64,000 nucleotides of DNA from Phoenix dactylifera (taxonomy: Eukaryota > Streptophyta > Magnoliopsida > Arecales > Arecaceae). Positions 57,501 to 64,000 of this stretch are shown here, in pieces. The notes beneath the pieces are model-generated. The model ran no database searches, was not told where the DNA came from, and was given only the letters and a program-made list of their open reading frames with translations. The stretch lies in assembly GCF_009389715.1 (NCBI RefSeq), contig NC_052400.1:310001-374000 (forward strand), given 5' to 3'. Positions within the stretch are counted from its first letter, which is position 1. Every line of letters starts with the position of its first letter. Made by a program: the position numbers and the translations under genes.

Positions 57501-60500
57501 CACTTCCAAGTTCAGATGCTGATGCTGCAAATGTTGTATCTTCTCCTGTTCCCTTGAATTTAGACCTTGCAGGAAGACTACCTGCCTTGAAAAGCCCTCC
57601 AAAAGGTTTTGAGCAGGTACCAACACTCGGTGACCGTGATGTTGACCCATCAAATGTTGATTTTTCAGTTGATAGGAAAGTGGACACTGTTATCACAAGT
57701 ACACCTGATGTTCCTTCCATGAATGAGAACTTAGGAAAGGATGATTCTAAAGCTGGTCAAAATGATATTTCTATGGTGCCAAATCCTCGTTTTATGTTTA
57801 AGCTGGGTGGCAACACAACACACCTAGTAACTCCATCTGAAATCTTATCAGGTGCTATATCTTCATCTGACAGCAGCAATGTCAATCAAGGTCCAAAAGA
57901 TGAGGAAGTAAGGGTTCCAGATGCGCTTGCTAATAATAAATTGGAGAATGTAGAGGGGGAAGTTAAAGTTACGGGCGAGAGTAGATCAAGCCAGAACGGG
58001 GAATTTGATTCTCAGAAAGAGGCTCAAGTTGCTCCTGCAGAGAGCAAGGAGAAATCCTTCCAAATTTCAGAACCAAACATTGAGATGGCCAGTGAATGTT
58101 CGGCAGTAACTGAAACTTGCAATGTGGATGAATCTCAACCTGTTGAAGACATAGCTGTTGCCGAGTCATTGGAACAGCGTCCAAGTACTGGCGAGGAAGA
58201 AATGCAAAACAGCACAAAAGATATGCCTGAAAAGGTGGCAGAATCTGTTGGAGCTGCAGCACCTGCTGCCAAAGGGAAGAAATCAAAGGGAAAGCAGTCT
58301 CAAGCTTCTGGATTATCATCTCCTTCCTTGAGTCCTTTTAACTCCACTGATTCTTTATATGAACCAGGGAGCAGTACAGGCACTCCTGCTGATGCTGTGT
58401 TTCCTCAAGTTCTGGCAATGCAGGATATGCTGAACCAGGTGATTTTGACCAGCTATTTGAAGTTGTAGAATACATGATTATTTCTGAAATTTCTTAGCAC
58501 TTGGTTATGAATACTGAACAACTCTATTTACATTGTGCATTATGAAAAGTATTGTTTGGTCAACTACCAAAAAGAAATGCATAGTTTGGTTAAGAAAATC
58601 ATCATTCCTATGGAATATATAGTGGACTCATGAAGTTCTTTTCTTTTTTTTCCTTGAAGTGTATTACTTCTGCTATCAGGTTTGTTAACATCTGTCATTT
58701 AATAAATCAATCACTTATTGGCATGTCTAGATCATTGTTTGTGCCTTGCAATACTTTGTTTTGAAAAATTGGATATGGTTTTGTCAAACCTCAGTTGATT
58801 AATTGCCAGTCATCATGCTCACTGTTCAAATTTTGTTTCAAGCATTTTCAGAAAATGTTATGTTTTTTAGCCTTTTTAAATTCAATGTAGATTTTGTGCT
58901 AGCCATTTTTGAACAGAGAAAATGGTTCTGCATTGTCTGTTGAGAATTGCAGTATTTATGCATTTTATACAATGTGCTAAGGGGGGAAGTATGTATTCAT
59001 AAGATGTTTTTTGCTAGATTTTCTCCATTTTTAAAATTCTGATATGAATTAGGTGGCACTTTCATAATTGATACTCACTCTATCATTCATTTGTTTGCTA
59101 TTTGTGCCTTTTGTGATACTAGCAACATGCGTGTGCAAATGCTCGTTTAGTTAGTAATTAATAGAACAAGAATTTATTGGAATGATTTTATCGCATCGAC
59201 TAAAAATAAATATCTATAACATGGGCTAGGAAAATTTGATATAAAAGTCATATGAATGGTTTTGCAGATTGTATGATCTCAATTAACTTGGAGAACCATC
59301 AACTTCCAGCTAGAAGAGTCAAATTTGATTGCGAATTGGAGAGGGCTATCTCATCTTAGATTTAAGGTTTCTTAGAGCTTATGGGTTTTGGAATAGCAAT
59401 GATGTTTGATTTTAAATCCAAGAGTCTGATATGCTTGTTGGATTAATTATTTAGGCCTACATGGTCCAGTGTATATATGATTTGGATGAACTCATTTCAA
59501 ATTGACGTAGCCCAAAATGTTCTCAAATCCAATTCAATTAATTGATTAAATCCTCAATTAGTTATATGATTATGGTTGATCTAAGTGACATGGTCTTGGT
59601 GATATAGTTGGGATATGAATGAGATAGGTAGGCATGGAGTGATTAAGATGGGGTTTAGTTTTGCCAATTGGTTGAGCTAAATCTAAGACCGGCACATGCT
59701 AAAATCATCCAATGGTCAAACCTTTGTATGATAACTAGAATAACCTTCCTCCTTGTGACCGACAATTGCTTTGCCTTCAAAACAAATTTATTTTATTTTT
59801 CCATGTAAATTTTGCTAAGAACTGATGGGACTATCTTAGACGATCTTTTAGTTCCCAAAATTGGGAGTGTATGATATGTTGCATGATAGTTAGCTCAATT
59901 TTTTGTAATAAGACAATCACGACCAACGATTAATAACACAATCACCATGAGCCTCCCAGAACCAGGTGGAGATTTCAAGAATAACAGTTGGGATTCATCA
60001 TATGCACTAGAGAAAAATATCTGGGTGGAAGGTTGAGGAATTCTAGATGCACTTCACTATTGCCCATTTTCGTGACTCACATACCTATTCTAATACTAAA
60101 CTAAAAACTTCCAAGTCATCCAGTCATCTCTCTCCACGTCTTCATATGCTAAAATAGGTTTTTCTTTTTTTGAAAGCAACCTGGTTTGCTGACAATTTCC
60201 ACTAGTCTTTGAATAAGATGGTTGAACTGGAAATAAACTCACCCAACTCTTTTCGCATATTAAATAAATATTTTTAAGATATTTTACTTGCACCTTTTTT
60301 TTGTTTTTTGTTTGGGGGGGGGGTTGCAAGACACATGCACCTCGTGTAACTAAGGGGTGTCATGCACACCAAGGATGTCATGAGAATGGATACATGTAGC
60401 ATATGTTGGGATATGTTGCAACAGATGTACTTGTTGGTGTCTGAGAGAAGAGCTGGCTCTACCATTCATGCGAGATCTGAGGATGAGAAGGATAAGGGTC

Positions 60501-60558
60501 CTCACAGAGTTGCACGCTGGCAAGAGCATATATAGCTTGTTGGATCAGGGAAACAAGA

Positions 60559-60625
<67 letters not shown>

Positions 60626-63600
60626 TATATATATGTGTGTGTGTGTGTGTGTGTAAGTATATATATGTATATATATTATATAAGAATTTTGATTTTATTA
60701 GTAAAGTTAGGTCCCTGTAGCAATTTTCAGAAGAGCGATGTATGAAAGGAAGAGCCGTGAGATCTTAAAGTTGAGTTAGGATTTGAGGTATCACAGGAAG
60801 TTTAGTGTTTGGACTTGGGATGGCTCTAAATTGGAGTTTGATTTAGTCAAACTATTAGTCTCTTGTCAAGAAGAGCCTTCTCTGTATGATCAACCAAGAT
60901 TCAATCCGTGGCCCAGTGTGATGGACCCATTGCCACCATCACAAGAATCATGAAATGTCTGCAAACTCGCAGCCAAACTCTAGAAATATTGGACTTGTGG
61001 TATTAGTTGTTTTTCTACAAAATTAGGGTTCTTTGGTTAGATTCAAGGATCACTGCTGGACATAAATAATTGGCATTTTTATATATAGTATATATGTATA
61101 GTTAAGTAACTAAACAAATTTAGGGTAGTCCTTGGTGCATTAATAAGGTTGCTCTATTATGATCTGGGTCACAGATTTGAAACACGAAAATAGTCTCTTT
61201 GTATGTGGGGGTAAGGCTGTGTACACTAACTCTCCCCCAACCCTCGGTAGGAGCCTTGTACACTAGGACGTCCTTTAAATAACTAAACGAATTTAAAAAA
61301 TAAGGGAATACAAAAGATAAAAGAAGTTCAATCCTAGTTGCCTAGGTATCTATACTATAATTTTTCAAATTTTGGAATTATTTATTCTGATTCTGTTGTC
61401 ATTTTTTCTACCAAAAATGTCCTTATGCTTATACTAGAATACATAACAGGCTATTATTTTTAAAAAAGTACCGACTATTTAAAAAAGAACATGGAAATTC
61501 TGGCTCTTGAAGACGGAAATAGAAATAATTAGATTATATCCCCTATGTTTATGGAGGCAAGTTTATGGTGTCCTCTATTCCTCGCGGATCCAGACCTAGA
61601 TTGATTCTAATCCCCTTTCTGAAGAGCGATATTACGAAGGGGAGAAAAAGACACAAGAGAGATCCCATTATTCTCTTTACTGTATAATATGAATTAAAAG
61701 TTTATATTTATTTCTTTTTGAATGTGCATTGCATGTGTCTAGTTTCTATTAGTATCATAAATTTTAAGAGATGTTTCCTGCCTATTGTATATTTATCTAG
61801 ACTATCAAATATAATTGTGTATAAGGTTTGGGACAACCTTCAAGAAGTTCATTAGTCTTTTCATGGAGATCAGAAAACTATTCTGATCTCCATGTTTTCC
61901 TTTTCTCGTTACCCAATAAATTTCGTTCTTTGTGCTGGCATCTGCTATTTAGTCACTCTGGGGATACTTGTGTTTGGCATGAAGTATCCTTACATACAAC
62001 AAGCATTGGTCATATAAACTTCTTAGTAGGTATGTATTCATAACCATGTCATTATCATTTCTTAGCACCATTTTCTTACCTGAATTGTCTGAGAAGATTC
62101 CATCAAAGATTCAGGTTTGTCGTTTGCACTGATGGTTGTAGTGATGTAATGTTCTCAATGTATAGGAGATTTCCCATTTCAAAAGTTTGCTCAAAATACA
62201 ATTCGTGCTAAGGAACTTTGTTTCCTTAGCTAAGAAATTTGTCATCTGTTCCTTAATAGTGGGTTTGCTTCATTTTGTTTCAAAAATTAGCTTTTACTCT
62301 GCTAGCAACCATGTCAAAATCTTTCTTTCCAATAATTCTAAGGGTAGAATTTTTCATTACACAGTTCACTTCCAAGGTTGTAGGTATAGATTTGATGCAT
62401 ACTTACTGTAAGTAGGAAATGTATCACATTATCCTTGCCAGGTAGTGATTTCTGAGGTAGCGATTTGTTGGTTTTCATTCCTTCAAACATCATATATATT
62501 GTATATATGAGAGATTTCTGTGGATCACATTTTTTATTCCAATCGCTTGTTGAGATCTTCGTAGCCATTACTAATTAACAGTAGAACCTCTTTCCTTGAT
62601 GTGCTTTAATCAATACAAAAATCAGCCTGATGTCTTATCAATGACAATCACCTGTGAGTTTGAACATCTTGTTATTAGAAAATTTTGAGAGGAGTAAGGC
62701 TTAGATATGTACATCTTTTGTGGGTGGGGGTGAGGGGAGGGTGCAAAGCTATTCTGTCTAGCGAGAGTGATCAGAGAATATTTTCTCCAATTGGCAATTC
62801 TTCAGAGAATGTCCCAAAATAATTTCTGAAATCTGGTAACATCTTGCCACGACATCATCGTGATGTAATTCTATCCTCCATGTGCTTTGAAATGTTTCCA
62901 CAAGATCATGGTCACCAAGAACTCCATTTCCAATGCTGGATCTATTTTTGTTCCCCAAATGTATCCTTCAACTCAATATCTCCCTCCATATTATTCATGT
63001 CTATTAGTGGTTGAGTGCATGGAAGAACTGGTCATAGGAAAATAGTAGGAAGCAAGAACATGAAAGGGGGTAAGCTAGTCTTTCTTCGTAATCTCTTGTG
63101 GGCAGTTCAATAGTTGATTTGAGCCTGTATGACATATTATTTTTTTATACCCCTTCTCATCTATTGATTATATGAAATCAACATAACTGGACTGCCTATA
63201 GTTGGCCATGGCCGTGCTAGGGGATTCATAATAAGAGATGATTGTAGTATGACTCTTTTAAATCACATTTGTACCATGTTAAAAAATGTATATAGCATAC
63301 ACTGCAACCTTTTGAAAGTGGATCTTGGCTGCTAGATCAGAAAAGGCTGGCAGTGTTATCAATTAAATTTTTAGATAATTTTAACAGGAAAACCTTGGGT
63401 GTATTCTTGAATGTATTATTTCAAGTCATGGTCGAGATTGCAAGAAATGGAGTGGATTCTGCTAGGATTTTAGAAAGCTTGGCTTTGGTGGTTTTGGCTA
63501 TTCAAAGATACAATGACCATTTAGTTATGTCTGAACAGTATTTGATGGTGGTTTGTTGTTGCTATAAATAGATAACTAGCATACTTCTGTTAGTCCATTC

Positions 63601-63998
63601 ATTCTGTCATCTGACTTCAGAAATGGCCAATATTGCAGCTTATGACCACGCAAAAGGAAATGCAAAAGCAGATGAGTGTGATAATGGCTGTTCCTGTCAC
63701 CAAAGAAGGCAAAAGAGTGGAGATGGCCTTGGGACGGAGCATAGAGAAAGCTGTCAAGGCCAATTCTGATGCTTTGTGGGCCCGTTTCCAGGAGGAAAAT
63801 GCCAAACATGAGAAGCTAGAGAGAGAACGAACACAGCAGATAACAAGTTTGATCACAAACTGTATGAACAAGGATTGGCCTGCCATGTTGGAAAGGGCAT
63901 TAAAGAGAGAAATCCCTGCAGTCGGGCAAGTCATAGTTCGTGCAAGTACACCAATTATTGAAAAAACAATTTCTTCAGCAATAACTGACTCATTTCAG
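48397..63998 (+). CDS. VCS: VARICOSE / EDC4-type mRNA decapping scaffold, 3' end missing
   Basis: This is a scaffold of the DCP1-DCP2 mRNA decapping complex in cytoplasmic P-bodies. The exons are 48397-49269, 51235-51284, 51371-51527, 51731-51949, 56454-56582, 56819-58438 and 63639-63998. They join in frame to 1136 codons with GT-AG at every junction. A donor GT occupies the last two bases of the window, so the gene continues; Arabidopsis VCS has about 1340 residues. Residues 1-200 are Pro/Ser-rich. The WD40-containing region starts near residue 245 ([61 protein letters not shown]) and runs to the [12 protein letters not shown] motif in exon 6. A long acidic Ser-rich linker follows. Exon 7 begins the conserved helical C-terminal domain ([20 protein letters not shown]). 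Exon 1 is far more GC-rich than the rest. Confidence 0.96.
48526..48642 (+). repeat. VCS: 39-bp coding tandem repeat in VCS exon 1
   Basis: Three in-frame copies encode the 13-residue unit [13 protein letters not shown] (residues 44-56, 57-69 and a variant [13 protein letters not shown] at 70-82). A degenerate [11 protein letters not shown] follows. The disordered Pro-rich N-terminus has expanded by tandem duplication, so copy number may vary between alleles or paralogues. Confidence 0.95.
49270..51234 (+). other. VCS intron 1
   Basis: A 1965-bp intron with GT-AG ends. It holds a CACA/GAGA microsatellite near 50372-50403, TG repeats near 50544-50562, and T-runs. No mobile element with clear ends or other gene is seen. 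Confidence 0.6.
52188..52418. mobile_element. CCGGTAC-rich non-autonomous hAT-like element, copy 2
   Basis: This 231-bp element lies in VCS intron 4, 238 bp after the donor. It starts CAACGTATGCTGTACCGG and ends GGCGAACCTTG (CAAGGTTCGCC read inward). It is flanked by near-identical 8-bp repeats, GGTTATGC (52180-52187) and GGTCATGC (52419-52426). Ends and CCGGTAC words match copy 1 at 3873-4264, but the interior is different. It contains a 44-bp tandem duplication (GCGTACTGAC ... GGTTCGTCAAAAAAAT, twice). Confidence 0.7.
53780..54215 (+). mobile_element. Decayed LINE reverse-transcriptase C-terminal region
   Basis: Across broken frames the sequence keeps the order of motifs found at the end of plant non-LTR reverse transcriptases. 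A segment like VEIDG comes first (about 53809). Next is [13 protein letters not shown] (about 53875-53913), resembling NGEIDEDVSHRI. Last is [18 protein letters not shown] (about 54137-54181), resembling PIEDKMVENRLRWFGH. Stops and frameshifts are many. It lies in VCS intron 4, in the same orientation as the gene. Confidence 0.55.
54530..54715. repeat. Compound (CA)n/(TA)n/(TATG)n microsatellite
   Basis: CACA repeats from about 54530 run into AT repeats, then TATATG/TATG/TATC words to about 54715, all in VCS intron 4. Confidence 0.9.
60561..60654. repeat. (AT)31-(GT)n compound microsatellite
   Basis: An uninterrupted AT array occupies about 60561-60622. GCATATATATAT follows, then a GT array at about 60635-60654, all within VCS intron 6. 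Confidence 0.95.
61862..61894. other. Perfect 14-bp inverted repeat with 5-base loop
   Basis: CATGGAGATCAGAA and TTCTGATCTCCATG flank AACTA with no mismatch. In RNA from either strand this would form a stable hairpin. It lies in VCS intron 6 in a low-complexity AT context, and its role is unknown. Confidence 0.85.
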
Positions 63999-64000
63999 GT

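Larger units (their letters stand above)
58439..63638 (+). other. VCS intron 6 (5.2 kb)
   Basis: AT-rich intron with GT-AG ends. It holds the AT/GT microsatellite at 60561-60654, a G10 run near 60315, and a perfect 14-bp hairpin at 61862-61894. Short open frames are non-coding. No transposon with clear ends was found. Confidence 0.65.

Overview
The window is plant nuclear DNA. Four multi-exon genes with canonical GT-AG introns, one single-exon small ORF and a plant-type tRNA-Ile gene sit in AT-rich sequence full of decayed transposons and microsatellites. Several things suggest a monocot: the first exon of the VARICOSE gene is very GC-rich, the promoters and 5' leaders are CT-rich, and some introns reach 4.5 to 6.6 kb. 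The intron lengths and repeat style fit a palm or a related non-grass monocot, but that is inference and the species cannot be fixed from the sequence.

Layout, left to right. (1) 1-8943, minus strand: a mitochondrial ribosomal protein L46 (MRPL46) gene. Five exons are visible and the last exon lies beyond the left edge. A 4.8 kb intron carries a CCGGTAC-rich hAT-like element. (2) 9.1-16.5 kb: intergenic, with LINE 3' ends (RNase H-like domain) and a diverged relative of the same hAT-like family. (3) 16575-19770, plus: a four-exon BTB/POZ gene of the At1g21780 type, followed by a decayed partial copy of its own 3' end. (4) 20-27 kb: intergenic, with a tRNA-Ile(AAU) gene, a 194-bp diverged tandem duplication, an intact 439-bp TRIM retrotransposon with a 5-bp target duplication, and a 106-bp (AT)n array. 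(5) 27385-36099, plus: a complete six-exon RABB1 (Rab2) small GTPase gene with a 6.6 kb intron; its last exon is partly duplicated just downstream. (6) 37-39.7 kb: a LINE tail, a 1180-bp non-autonomous hAT element with GC-rich, coding-like cargo, and a 759-bp Tourist-like (PIF/Harbinger) element. (7) 41023-41217, minus: a small Cys-rich single-span membrane protein with a TATA box. (8) 41.4-48 kb: intergenic, with a LINE tail and poly(T) micro-insertions. (9) 48397 to the right edge, plus: a VARICOSE (EDC4-type) mRNA-decapping scaffold gene. Seven exons are in the window and the 3' end lies beyond the edge. Its introns hold a second CCGGTAC-type hAT-like copy and a decayed LINE.

The genes belong to unrelated housekeeping processes (mitochondrial translation, ubiquitin-ligase adaptor, ER-Golgi traffic, mRNA decay) and form no pathway. 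I see no new multi-gene system. The most distinctive signal is the self-complementary CCGGTAC-rich hAT-like family: two copies with 8-bp target duplications inside introns and a probable third copy between genes. Next come the poly(T) micro-insertions flanked by 10-18 bp direct repeats and the hAT element with captured sequence.
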